Position numbers and translations under genes: made by a program. From assembly GCF_000224145.3 (NCBI RefSeq), contig NC_020167.2, positions 2,220,782 through 2,284,781 on the forward strand: a stretch of 64,000 bases of DNA, written 5' to 3'. The stretch is from Ciona intestinalis. Lineage: Eukaryota; Chordata; Ascidiacea; Phlebobranchia; Cionidae. Below are positions 11,000 to 22,574 of this stretch, in pieces (the first letter of the stretch is position 1; the number at the start of each line of letters is the position of its first letter). A model generated the notes under the pieces. It saw only the letters and a list, made by a program, of their open reading frames with translations, searched no databases and had not been told where the DNA came from.

Positions 11000-13900
11000 A
11001 TGGATAATATACGGGAACTTCGTGACGTAGTTAGCTCTAAATTCCGCAGCTGGCGGTCGACTTGTGACGTAATAGCGTGGAACTGTCATTCCTCGCGCAG
11101 GTTGATTCAACTCGTAACACACAAGTATCCCAGAAGCAATTTAAACTCCATGACGTCATCTCTCGTGACGTCACGGCAAAATTTAGTTCAGGAAGACCAA
11201 AATGATTTCGTCACGCCGGAAGGTGTAACAACAACATTTGATTTTGCGGCAGAAGCTTTTGCAATCCAAACGGAGGGTGAGTTTTACATTCTTACTTTTA
11301 TAAATTCGTGCAAACCATAGATTGTGCTTTAATATTTATTTACAACCGACCAATTTCGAATGACGATGTCTTGTCAGTACCAGACGAAAATTAAACCAGA
11401 GATCTTTTGGGTTTAACATTGATGAAAAATCAATGGCAAATTCGAGCTGCCAAGAGCGGCACTTAAATCGCGTGTTTCGAATAGTGCAGTCGTCTCCAGT
11501 ATCAAAATCGATCCTTGCTAAATCACGGAGTTAATTTGTCTGAAGACCAAAGCTCTTTCAAGGGTCGATATTATTGTGACGCAGGCGCACCAAAGAACAG
11601 AAGTTGGGCACGAGGATTCGAAAAAGGCAAATCCTGGAATCCTATATAGTATACGTTGAGTCTTCGATCGTGTCTTTATTATGCGCAATTTGTTCAGTTT
11701 ATTGAACGATTCAGTTCATTTGAATGACTTATCATTCGTGCGAGGTCTTTAATTTTGTACAGCTTTCTTTAAAATATTTATGATATAGTTAGCATTCGTT
11801 TCTACCGTTCATAGAGAGTTAGTCGTCAACAAAATGTTGCACACAGACAAAAAAGACTTGGATACTGACCGACACAGTTTTGTGAGCCGCATACTTCGTG
11901 ATTCACCATCGGAACGTCCGGTAAGCAATTAAAACACTAAGTTTTGTTTTCTGTTTTCATAAATATATCTATATAGTATGATATGGAAAAATGGGGCATC
12001 TTTAGCTCATATTCAAACATCCTAATCAAGTTTTAACAATTAACAACGGCCTATGGGAGTTGTGGGAATACGGTTTGATAATTGTTTGAATATTATTTAT
12101 TTACCACTAAATGGATCGAGAAAATATAGTTAAAAGGTGTCCCATTTTCTCCCACCCTATACTGTAACCATATGTAGTTTTCGACAAAATATATAGTAGG
12201 GTGGGAACAATTGAGACATATAAGCACATTTTCTCCCTTGTTTTAACATTAATTTTAAACAGTTATAACCAGTAATCAGCTTTGTCGCGCGTTGTATAGT
12301 CGTGGGAATACTGTTGAAAATTCCTGTAACATTATTATTTGTTTTTCGTTTTTCAATTGGGTCTGTGAAAAGATATTTAGAATACTGGGGGAGTGTATAG
12401 GCCCGGGTAAGATATGACAGCACCTTTAACACACAACATCCAAATATCCCAATCGAGTTAAATATTTAACAACGGTTTATGGGAGTCATGAAGATACAGT
12501 TTCAATATTCGTTGAATATTCTTTGTTTACTACCAAATAAAAATAAACTATTTTAAAAGTGTTCCATCTCCTCTTACCCTATTGTATAACAATTGCCCCA
12601 CTTTAACTGTTATCCCATCTTAACCCCACTATCTTATATATAGCTCGTATTTTTCATTAATACCACTTGTTCATTAATTCCAAAGCTGAACTTTCATCTG
12701 TAAACACATTTGTTTTTGTTTCAGAAATGGTTGGCATTTGATTTTTCCAGAAACGAAAAAGTCGTTCTACATAAAACATGTTCAAAATTTGACAACATAA
12801 CTCCTGTGGGAAAGCACTCTCCTTGTTTGAACCGAGACATTTTTCGCGAGGTTATTCTCATGCGATGCACGCGAAAATGTCCGTTTATCCTCACGTATTA
12901 TGGCTTTGCTTTGGATAGGGCGAAGAACATATATATTTCCACAGGTTTGTTCACTTTCATTTTCCACGTAAATGAATGTGCTGCTGAAATAACAATTTCA
13001 AAAACCTCACTTGCGAAACCGTATTGTTTACTCAGGGAGGGGTACACATTATTTTTATGGATGATTTAGGCATCGTATGCCTTTGATCTCTCCATTCGAA
13101 TGCCATTAAAACCAATTTAAGCACGTATAAATTTTAATTATTCGACTTCGGCAATTTCAGAACACTTCGACGGGGAGAGTTTAGAGTCGATCAGAGTCAG
13201 AAACCCGACAAACATGTTACCCGAAGCAATGATGAAGTCGATTAGCTGGCAGATCCTACAGGGGTTACATTATCTACATTCTATAAAAATCGTCCACAAC
13301 AAACTGGATTCGTCCGCTGTGATGATTCAGCGAATTTCCAGCAATTCCACTTCAAACCAGTTGAATCCGGTGGAATATCGGGTAAAACTACGACACTTTC
13401 GCCAGGCGAGAGATCAGGGCGCTCCGATGCCGAATTGTGACAAACTTCGTTGTAATTCTCTTGGGGGAATTCACGCATCGCCAAGGCGTGACGTTTGTGA
13501 TCCCTCCTATGACGTCCTATGTTTCGGGCATTTGCTTTTCCGCTGCATCACTGGTTACAAGCCGTGGAATAAAAGTTGTTCTTGTGACCATGACTACGTG
13601 ACCCACTGTCGTCGTTTTATATTGTCCCGGGACAAGAAACCTACAAACGAACTCTTACAAAGGTTAATCCAGTTCACTGGTAGAAATAAATAAATCATTT
13701 TTAATATATAGTGGGGTGGGGAAAATGGAACACCTATTCATTCTGTTTTCTCGTCCCATTTGGTTGTAGGCTAAACAAAGAAAGTTTAAATAATTATAAA
13801 ACCGTATCCTCACGACTCCAACAGACCGTTGTTAATTTTTAAATTTACAATCGGGATATTGCAATACTATGTGCTATAATGATGTCCCATCTTCTCCCAC

Positions 13901-14436
13901 CACATATTTGGCTTGTAATGCAGCAGTTTTTACTTTAGGTCGCAGACGTTTGAACTAAACAAGAAACTAGCACTGGATGTTTTACCCTCGCTACGTGCAT
14001 TACAAATTAATCTGAATACCAAACGTAAGTGATGTATGAAAATAACCGAATTGAATACTTGCTAATTTGTTGATTTTAACTCAGAATGAATGTTACTTTG
14101 CGCCGTACATGGCTTAGTACTTACTACATGGACTCAATACATTGAGTAGTTATTGCGCGGTATAAAACAATAACAATTAAAAATACGAATAATTAAAACT
14201 CTATTTAATTCGATTTTTTTATACTAGATAAGAAAGAAAACGTAAAACTGTGGAAAAGATTCTCTTCCAGTTTTTCTGAAGTTCTTATGCTGTTGCTTGC
14301 ACCAAGCGATGAAGACAGACCTGCCGTTGGGAATATAATGTCTGTTTACGACCACATATTTGACTCAAGTCATCGCGATTGCCCAAATTGGCTTAAAGAT
14401 AAACGTGGACATATTTTAGCCAGTTGTATTTCTTAA
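11000..14436 (+). CDS. Protein-kinase-like pseudokinase, six exons
   Basis: Exons: 11000-11276, 11823-11920, 12725-12944, 13161-13662, 13939-14024, 14228-14436. Phases agree and total 464 codons. A shorter start at the ATG at 11834 (last 29 codons of exon 2) is also possible. After a non-catalytic N-terminus the protein shows a kinase fold: a beta-3 lysine in VVLHKTC (about residue 142), an alpha-C glutamate in FREVILM (about 167), PFILTYYGF, and LQGLHYLHSIKIVHNKLDSS. An alpha-F signature YDVLCFGHLLFRCITGYKPW and a C-lobe with DRPAVGNI follow. The catalytic HRD-L-K reads HNK-L-D (244-248), and the DFG position reads HFR within VKLRHFRQA, so phosphotransfer is not expected. I cannot name an orthologue. 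Signalling pseudokinases of the RIPK/MLKL or TKL type are a loose structural comparison only. Confidence 0.75.
11151..11173. promoter_or_regulatory. Paired CRE palindromes inside pseudokinase exon 1
   Basis: TGACGTCA occurs at 11151-11158 and 11166-11173, with TGACGTA half-sites at about 11031 and 11065. If exon 1 is coding these bases encode TSSLVTS. If translation instead starts at 11834, this could be promoter or 5' UTR sequence carrying CREB/ATF sites. The motifs are seen; their function is not shown. Confidence 0.35.
11977..12168 (-). repeat. TAGGGTGG palindromic MITE, diverged copy
   Basis: Carries the family landmarks in reverse order: a tract like the internal GATTAGGATGTTTG (here reversed), AACAACGGCCTATGGGAG, the CCATTTGGTAGTAAA block reversed, and a closing GGTGTCCCATTTTCTCCCAC ending in CCTATA. 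It lies in the intron between pseudokinase exons 2 and 3. Confidence 0.6.
12188..12595. repeat. Two adjoining degraded TAGGGTGG MITE copies
   Basis: A start TATAGTAGGGTGGGA at about 12190 is followed by scrambled family sequence to about 12395. A second, better preserved reverse copy (CATCCAAATATCCCAATCG, AACAACGGTTTATGGGAGTC, TTTACTACCAAATAA) ends near 12595 with CTCTTACCCTATTGTATA. The pair looks like one copy next to or inside another. Confidence 0.5.
13706..13908 (+). repeat. TAGGGTGG palindromic MITE
   Basis: Begins ATATAGTGGGGTGGGGAAAA and ends GATGTCCCATCTTCTCCCAC. The interior has the shared TCCCATTTGGTTGTAGG, AACCGTATCCTCACGACTCC and CAATCGGGATATTG blocks. It fills most of the intron between pseudokinase exons ending 13662 and starting 13939. 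Confidence 0.75.
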
Positions 14437-15247
14437 GCGTGTAGGGACTTTAACTTATTTACCATTAAATTAGTACCGTACTTCAAATTCTAATACAAGA
14501 TGGTTTTGTTATGATTGGCATATTGATTAGTTGCTCGTTGTGCAAGTACGCGTTTTATGGGCTTTAATAGCGCTGAACTCGCTAAATCGAACCAGTCGAT
14601 CATATTGGTACTCGGGAGTCGGATCAATGTATTTCCTTGTCTTGTATAGATTACTTTATTATATTCATATTTTTCTTTTATTTCGCATAAACTTCCACTG
14701 TTTAAACCGCATCATATTGAATCCAACATTGTGCTAATCACTGTTTATACACTTGATTATTCTTTTTATCCTAAATTATTCTGTTTTTTTGCTAGTAATC
14801 TGTTTAATGAGTTGTTTATTTGAAGATTCTTATGTAGATATGTATAAATCTTTACAGGCCTCAAATATTTTATTACGTTTCTATTGTGCTTATGTTACCA
14901 CAGCAAACGTACGCTATCTTTGCAAGTGTTCGTTCGTGTTTTGTCTGAACAAATAAATTCAGTCACGAACAAACGAGCTTACTGGCTTTGTTCAGACTTG
15001 CTAAAGAGATTATATTTGTACCTTATGTGATAGGTTATAGCCAATGTTAATATATGTAAAAACGCTGTAGCTAAAGATTGATTTGAAAAGAATAGAATGT
15101 TACATTTTGCTTATCGAATTTTAGCGTTAAAATATAAACTATAGTTAATGTGTAAGCTAAGGGTAACTATCCGTGTTATAGCACAGTTACTAGAAACAAT
15201 ACTTATGTTCTGTTAATTTTTTGTCTAAGTTATAAGAAGCTAAAGAA
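14437..15247. other. Intergenic, AT-rich
   Basis: The open frames at 14531-14737 and 14753-14956 are translations of AT-rich DNA (Leu/Ile/Phe/Tyr-rich) with no domain. They probably lie in the pseudokinase 3' UTR or intergenic space. A possible spliced-leader acceptor (TTATAAG, ending 15236) precedes the next gene's ATG. Confidence 0.4.
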
Positions 15248-18200
15248 ATGACAATTAAAACGATTGCAATAATCCCCCAACAATCTGGTATTAAAGTTTC
15301 TAAGAGCAAAGTTGTTGAAATAGACAAGGTAAAAGTATATATATATCTTTTAAAATTTTATTTAGAGACCAAAAACAGACTTGATATAAGTATCTTTTCC
15401 CATTTTACCTTTTTTTGTTGAAATGTGGATATTGTTCTAAGTTTTGGTTACTTTATGCTCGTTAATCAGTTTTAGAGTGCCAGATATACCACTGCTAGAA
15501 GATATGGCCGAGTGTTTAACCTGTACTTCATTGATTGGCCAGTCCAACATGACTTTAGCTTTAAAATGGAGATTTATTAATGTATGTGTCAAATCGTGTT
15601 TGGTTCTCTCTTCCAGGGCAAAACATTTAAGTTCGATGGCGCTTATGTAAACGCTGGCAGCTTTCAGCAAATTTATGCCGATCACTTCACTTCCGCTACC
15701 TTGAGTGCTGCCAATGGACTTAATGAATCATTTATGCAATTCAGTAATGGATCAGGTAATGGTGACTTTTGAAGCCCATCAACCAATTAAATTATCGGAT
15801 TTATTATCCGACTTTCGCTGAAACGTTATTTTCTTGACTCAACAGAAAACAAATAATATAAACAGAAAACAAATATAATAAATAGCGCTTATGTCCGCAT
15901 ACTAAAGCTGAGAAGTGAATATTTTTATTTTGTGTTACCATTAAATTCTACTTCTTTAATTGCAAAAAAAAACGTAAACTTTAACTATTAACTAATTTAT
16001 ATATATTGTTAATGATTTTAAAACACCTTTTTAAACCAAATTGTACAGTTCTATTGTGCTTCTCCCACTTAGCTGTTTGATTATAGTAGCGAAAATTTAC
16101 AAATATATTTGAAAGGCAGGATATAGCGACAAAACAACAGTTGTTAGAATACGCATACAGTTAAAAAAATATTTCATTTAATTGGAACAAAATAGAGGTA
16201 GTTGCTATACTGAGCAGACAAACGTGCCATTTATGTAGAATTATTATCAAGTTGAACTATAAGTAGTAACAAAAATTGTTTGAGTAAATAGCGGATATTA
16301 CTATTCACCATTGGCATTATTAAAAAGTAAACTCACCCACAATCACCCACAAAGTAAGATATACATGGTAACTCGTAAGCTGGCACGAGGTGTTAAACCC
16401 GTGTGATAACGACTGTCGTTTTCCGGCCACGCGAGGATAAAGTAAGTTACATTCATTCATTCAAACTTGCAGATGAAGGAGATGTGTTTCGTACAACCAA
16501 CACAAGAGTTGGATTGCTTGAAATTATAATGAAAGAAATGTTTCAAAAATTACAACCGAAAGATGGAAACCCACAAAACTTAGTTTCTGTATCTATGGTG
16601 CAGGTGATTTGGAATGTAGTGTTGGTGTCTTAGTGTATATATTTTAAAGCTTGTATGGAGTGAGGCGCCACAAGCCATCCATCCACCATCAACATTGTTT
16701 TATTTAATACCTTTGTTTTATTTATATTTATAATTTATAATTTTGTATACTCCTACCCCACCTAAACCAATCACTAAATAAATATATTTAACTCCTTGAC
16801 CTATTTAAAAGGCAAACGTTTTTTTATATAAACTACTTTTTTCAGGTGACAAAATCTGGAGAATTGAAGGACATGGGGAATCCCCATGACAGCCTCTCTA
16901 TGTAAAGCTTCATTCTTCTCAAGGAATGTAAGTTGTTTTACATTCAGGATCTGGTGCTATAGAATCAGAGCCTGATGATTTTTTTAGAAATATGTATCCT
17001 ATCTCTTTATTATACAATTGGTTGGACTTAAAAAAAAAAGAAAATATGAAGGTTCTGTAGATTGGTGCTTACTGTTCCTTTTTAGCTATATCAGTAGCTA
17101 ATGTAGATTATGTATTAGATTTTACAATAAGACTTTATCAGTAATGAGGCCTTTTGAGTTTTAAGACCAAATACAAAATCTTTCCTTCACTAAAGTAATA
17201 AAAGTACTGGTTACTTTTAATATATATGTTAACTTGACTTTCCAGATACATCCATGGTTTGTCACAGATAGTATGTGGTGTTTATCAAGATGTGGTACGG
17301 TTGTATGAAGATGGTTGCCAAGCATCAAATACACTTAAACTTTCCCCACAATTCTCACTACTTACTGTGAGGATCAACAGCAAACCTGGTAATTAAATGG
17401 TTGGTTTTTTAATAAATTATACAGCGTTTTATAAATTTTTATGTATGTTTTTAAAGAAATTATTACTTTTGATTGTAATTTGGTATCAAAAGAGTTGTTG
17501 TCATATTCACAATATGGCTTGTTGTCTAGACGTTTACCACATTACAAATATTGACATGGGTAACTTGTGGCTCTCCTCAAACTATAAATCTTGTGTTTTA
17601 ACAGAAACTGACAAAAGGTATAACGTCTAGTATAATCAATATGAACTACCAAAAATTGTTTCTTATTGTTCTTACATAATGTAAAGTTTGTTTTATAAAA
17701 CATCTAAATGTTTGTTATTATAAGGTGGAAATCCTGGCAAGGGAACTTTGTCTACTTTTCAGTTTGCAAACTATTCTTCAGAACAAAGAAGCATGGACAG
17801 GTGAATGACATATATATATATATATAGTATAGGAAAAATTATCTCAAAGTTGTAAACATTAACACAAAACACTGTGTATGCGTCACTAATCTTAGTATTA
17901 TCTATTTGTATGGCGTCATTTCTATTCTAAGTGGGGGGGGGGTCTTTGTGGAGGGGGATTTAGGCAGGATTTGGCCTTTACTCTAATACACAGAAAGCCA
18001 AATTAAGTCTTTCATGGAACCAGTGCAGCAACTTCATTTACAACACACAGTCCAACCAGTTTCACCCACAACTCGCATGCGGCATACCCTATGCTATACA
18101 ACCTGTCAATTTGCATAACATATTTTTTATTATTTATTTAGTGTGCAAGAGTTTTTAAGTTCGATTGCTCAAAAGAAAGGGAAAGTGTCAGAGAAGCTGG

Positions 18201-21200
18201 TCACTCGCTCCCACGCCACACAACTCATGTTCGATGTTATGTTAGAAAACAAGAACTGCCATGTTATTACTTCAGTGGATGGTGCTGGTATGTGTATTTG
18301 GTGTATAGAGAAAAATTCCGTATATTTGACTAGTATCTGTTGGCTGACAGTCTGTTGCAATGTTTTGTAACAAACAACATTAACAAAATATATTTAGTTC
18401 ACATACTTTAAAATCACATCTTAACAAACTGGCTCTGTAATTCATGGATGTAAAAGTTGTTTCCAGAATTTCTGTAAATAATATGTGTAGGCACTAGGCA
18501 CTAAGTAAGCTAGCCTTATATTTATTGTGTTTACATCATGTATATAATATAATGGGGAAGGATAAGACACCTTATTATTATATTTGGTAGAAAACAAAGA
18601 AAATTCAAGGAATTATAAAACCTTATCCTCACGACTCATAGACTTTTATCTAATTCTCAGATTTAAAATTGGCCGGAAAGATTCTTTCCTTGAATGAGCC
18701 TTTGTCTGGGGTTGGTTCGACACCCAAAGTTAACCCAGATAACAGCTCCATTGTGATGCAACAGTTACGACAGGAGATTGGAGGTGTCCGAGACAGATTG
18801 GCACAGCTTCCTCCACCTCATAATAAACGTGAGCCTTCATCAAACTACAGATTGTGCCATTTTTATATTATTTCTATTATTGCATCTTTTGTTGTTCCTT
18901 AATTTCTCTCTGACCTTTCATTTCATTCAGTTTGTTGTTGGAACCGTTTTGTCGACGAGTTCTACATTCTAGGTCTTCTGTTATGTTGTAAACTATGTTA
19001 TATTAACTATTATATAAACTTATGTTAATCAGAATAAAACCTAATATAAAATTATCTTCCTAACGGTTTATGACACTAATACTATATAAGTTTAATTAAA
19101 TACGGGTTTAATTTATAAACATTTGTAAGAAGTTCATATGTTTATATTGCTACTAGAAATTTTTATAGCAATCACAGTTGGTTTTAATTTAGTAATTCAC
19201 ATAAAATAAACAATTTTAGTCTGAAAATGACATACACAGTTTGACATATTTTTCCAGAGGAGCTTGCTAGGATGGAGAAACTCATGGAGGATCTGGAAGA
19301 AACAAAGATGTTGGACTGGGATCAAATTCTCTGGAAGTCCGATAAGTTTCTGGAAGAAAGAAGATCAAACTTTGCTCACAAGTTTGTTTTTTTAATTGTA
19401 CCATTATTTACTTTTATCACAGTTCTTGGTATGAATTTGTGAATATCATTTATATACCAATGGTGGCATGGCAACGTGTGGGTTATAATACATATCTGTT
19501 ATATTCTTTTACCTCATACTGGCTTATGAGTTAACTGACAACACAACTTGATTTGTGATTTTTGTTTTCTTTGCCTGTAAATAATTTAGACACCCCAATG
19601 AAGTGCTGGAACAGTAGCTGTTAATAGCATCTAACCCAGAAACCTTCAGTTATGTGATGGGCATCTTGATCAATATACTATGATGCCAGTATTATAAAAT
19701 ATGCTATGATTCTGGTCATAAAGATGTTCCTGTTATTTGTTTCAGAGGTTTACTGTGGATTCTTGAAGCTGTCAGACCTGCTACGAAAGAAAATGTTCAA
19801 AAACTTCAAAGCTTAAAGGAAAAGGTTGGTTAATATAATGAATACTCAATTGTTAAAATTTGTGTATTGTCTAATGAAATTCAAAATATGAATCTCTTTC
19901 AATTTTATGGTATGCCATTATTATTTGCATGGCAGGTGAGAGTTATTTAAAACTCCAGCTAATTACTTCCTTATTAGTAATATGTCTTTATAAGCTAATT
20001 ACTACATTATTAGTAGCAATTTTTCCAATTGCGCTTTTGTATTGAATGTTCTAATTGCATTGATTTTGATTTCATGCAGCTTATAAAAGAATGCAAACAA
20101 CAGCAGTTGGTGACGAACCAGGTGACATCAGAATTAAAGGACTTGATTGACAGTTACACACAACAGATTAAATCAGGTTTGCTTTTCTTTTGATAGTGGC
20201 CATTCTACCCATAAAATTAAAAATATTTTTTTATTTTGTAGTTGCGAGTTGGTAAGTGTTGCCATGGCTTTTGCTAAAAAGTTATTCAATAATTATTTAA
20301 TGTGAAAATAAAACACTTTGATCTTGTTTTAAAACTATTTAATATTTTAGAATTCTCATTCTGGTTCACCTATTACATCATTTTTTGAACTTATAAATTA
20401 TGGCTGAGTAAACTAATTCTCTTTCAAATTTTTAAATGTTTTTTTATCATCAACATGTTTTTCATATTTTCAGGTAAAAACAGTGAGAGCGAGTCAAAAG
20501 CAAAAGTTGCTGCTATTCAACAAATGAAAGATCATTTTAAAGTAGAAAATGAAAAATTTAAAGATTTGAAAGGGAAGCTGATTAATGTAAAAGAACAACT
20601 TCAATTAGAGATTCAGGTATGGTGTGTTAATAAAAATCTTAAATATTAAACATGCACAATGTAAAATCCTATTTCTGAGATAGTCAAAATGCAGAGTATG
20701 ATTTTTACCTCATCTTACTATGTAGTTACTTTTTATATAGATGGTATTTATAAACTGCCTTGGTTTATCTGTCCCAAAAATTAGGCAAAGTATCCTGTAA
20801 CAAGCATTGTATGCACAAGCCATACTATAAGCATAAGTAATAACAGCCATATTTTTAGATCTTAGATGTCTTACTCTAAAATAGTAATCAGATAATTTAT
20901 GTTTGTATGCATAGAATGGTGTGGAACAAAGTTCAAACAACTTTGATTCTGCTTTTCATTCAATGCAAGATGAAAGGGAGAAGATGAGAGAGGAAAACGC
21001 TCAACTTGTGGAAGATGAATTGGCAAAAATGAAGGTGGGAGACTGGGAGTGTTTATTTATCTTAATAATTTCATGTTTTGTAAAAAAACAATTTTGGTTG
21101 AAAATAAAAATTCTTAAGTATTTGAAAGAGTTCGAACAAATTCTTTATACCATGATGTATTTGGTGATTCGAGAGCTGTTTAATGTTAACACATTTATTT

Positions 21201-22574
21201 ATTTTTTTCTGTACTATTATTTGTGGGACCTAACTTTACTTAATCACATTTCTTCCTTTTTCAGATTGAGGTTGACAGAGCTTCCTCTGAATTAGACATG
21301 CAGGTCTCTTCCAAATCATTGGTCACATCGGAGCAGAAAGTCTTGGATAATGAGAAAGAATTGGTGAAACTACGAGCTGAGAAATCTGTGATGACCGCCC
21401 AGGTGAAGTAGGAGTTATCACATATGGCTGCTTTATTTAAGTTTAAAGATTAAATAGAAAATGTATGTTTGGGTCACTGGTTTTGAAGGGTTGTGTTTTT
21501 TTTTCTTGGGTTTGTTTGTTTTTTTATTGTGTTATTTGATACGTTTTATAAAATAGTTATGTTTGATACAGCTTGAAGTTTTTAAAAGGGAATCTGCTCA
21601 GATGGAAGACCACATGAGGATTTTGCTTGAAAAACATAACAAGCAGATGTCAATACAACAACTTCAGAACATGCAGACTTTCCGTGCATATCGACAGGTA
21701 TAAGACGTATAAACAGTTGTTCTCTGTTTGTATGAAGCAATACTTTAGTATTCTTCAATCAATTAACTTAAACTAACCAAGTGAAGAGTCATTTTAATAA
21801 TGGTTGGTAGATTCAGCTGTGTTGTTGAGGTACCGTAACTTGTGTTTTACTTTTTATCAATAAATAATACTTTTTTTATCCTTACACTATATTTGTTGCG
21901 GTTTCTGTTGTTTCTTACTAATTACCAGTTAAACACCAAACACAGGTTCATGAAGATTTTAAGGTTGAACTTGAAAACAGATGGAGAAGTTTGTTGGATG
22001 AAGCAATTCAGGATGCCGTCTTCCTCAGTGCGAGGAACACAGAGCTTAAAGAAAGAAATGGACAACTTCAACAAGGTGAGTAATTATTAATATCCAGAAC
22101 AGATTTTTTATGATTACAATATTTCTTTCGGCATGCAGTATTTCTCTAAGTACATGTGTAAAGTTGATATCATAATAAGTTTTATTCCTATTACTACAAG
22201 GCACCAGCTATAATAATTTCCTAAGAACTGGTCTGTGTTTGATTTTTTTGGATGGATGATTTTTTTGATGATTTTTTTTATTGAAACAACAGGATGATTT
22301 TTTTTATTGTATGCAATAGAATCTAAATATGAAGGCGTTGACTAAACTTTACTTTTGATATGGTAAGTTTCCTAAATTCAGCAGGAAATACATCATTTGT
22401 TGTTTTTTGAGCCTTTACTATTACTTTGTATAAGTGAACAAACTATATCAAGCAACATAACATTTTTATATATTCTTTTCAATTTATGGATATTAATCCA
22501 CCCATTGTGCAGAACTTGGCAAAATGAAAGATGACAGAAGTTTAAAGAAGGGGGCAAAAGCCATTGGTCTCTAA
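15248..22574 (+). CDS. Kinesin-fold protein without P-loop (pseudokinesin) with coiled-coil tail, 17 exons
   Basis: Exons: 15248-15328, 15617-15755, 16473-16603, 16846-16901, 17246-17388, 17725-17800, 18142-18287, 18661-18828, 19258-19381, 19746-19824, 20080-20176, 20474-20616, 20915-21034, 21265-21402, 21572-21697, 21946-22075, 22513-22574. Phases agree and total 653 codons. Residues 1 to about 300 follow the kinesin motor strand by strand. FKFDGAYVNAGSFQQIYADH matches the pre-P-loop segment; then come GLLEIIMKEMFQ, VSVSMVQVTKSGELKDM, IYIHGLSQIVCGVYQDVVRL, a LSTFQFANYSSEQ where switch II DLAGSE should be, VQEFLSSIAQKKGKV and DLKLAGKILSLNE. The ATP-binding P-loop is absent: SFMQFSNGSDEGD replaces the usual AYGQTGSGKT. 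Residues about 315-640 are Glu/Lys/Gln-rich coiled coil. It probably acts as a non-motile scaffold. The orthologue is not recognised. Confidence 0.75.
16318..16464 (+). repeat. SINE tail fragment abutting a splice acceptor
   Basis: Matches the tail of the 2440-2762 SINE: CACCCACAA, ATACATGGTAACTCGTAAGC, TGGCACGAGGTGTTAAACCC and a close GATAAAGTAAGTTACATTCA. It ends only 8-9 bases before exon 16473 of the pseudokinesin and supplies part of the sequence upstream of its acceptor. Confidence 0.7.
17808..17826. repeat. (AT)n microsatellite
   Basis: A short run of alternating A and T just after the exon ending at 17800, in a pseudokinesin intron. Confidence 0.8.
18545..18645 (+). repeat. Truncated TAGGGTGG MITE next to a splice acceptor
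   Basis: The left part of the family is present: an AATGGGGAAGGATAAGACAC start, then TTTGGTAGAAAACAAAGAAA and CCTTATCCTCACGACTCATA. The right terminal repeat is missing. The remnant ends about 15 bases before pseudokinesin exon 18661. Confidence 0.6.
19440..19700 (-). repeat. Highly diverged SINE-like copy
   Basis: In the minus direction, ATATTGATCAAGATGCCCAT near 19660 resembles the SINE tRNA-like head. ACTCATAAGCCAGTATGAGG near 19520 resembles the tail block. Divergence is high, so this is tentative. It lies in the intron after exon 19258-19381. Confidence 0.35.

Noticed and set aside
11000-14436. Naming the pseudokinase MLKL or RIPK
   Set aside because: Only general fold and pseudokinase features match; no diagnostic N-terminal bundle or motif was seen.
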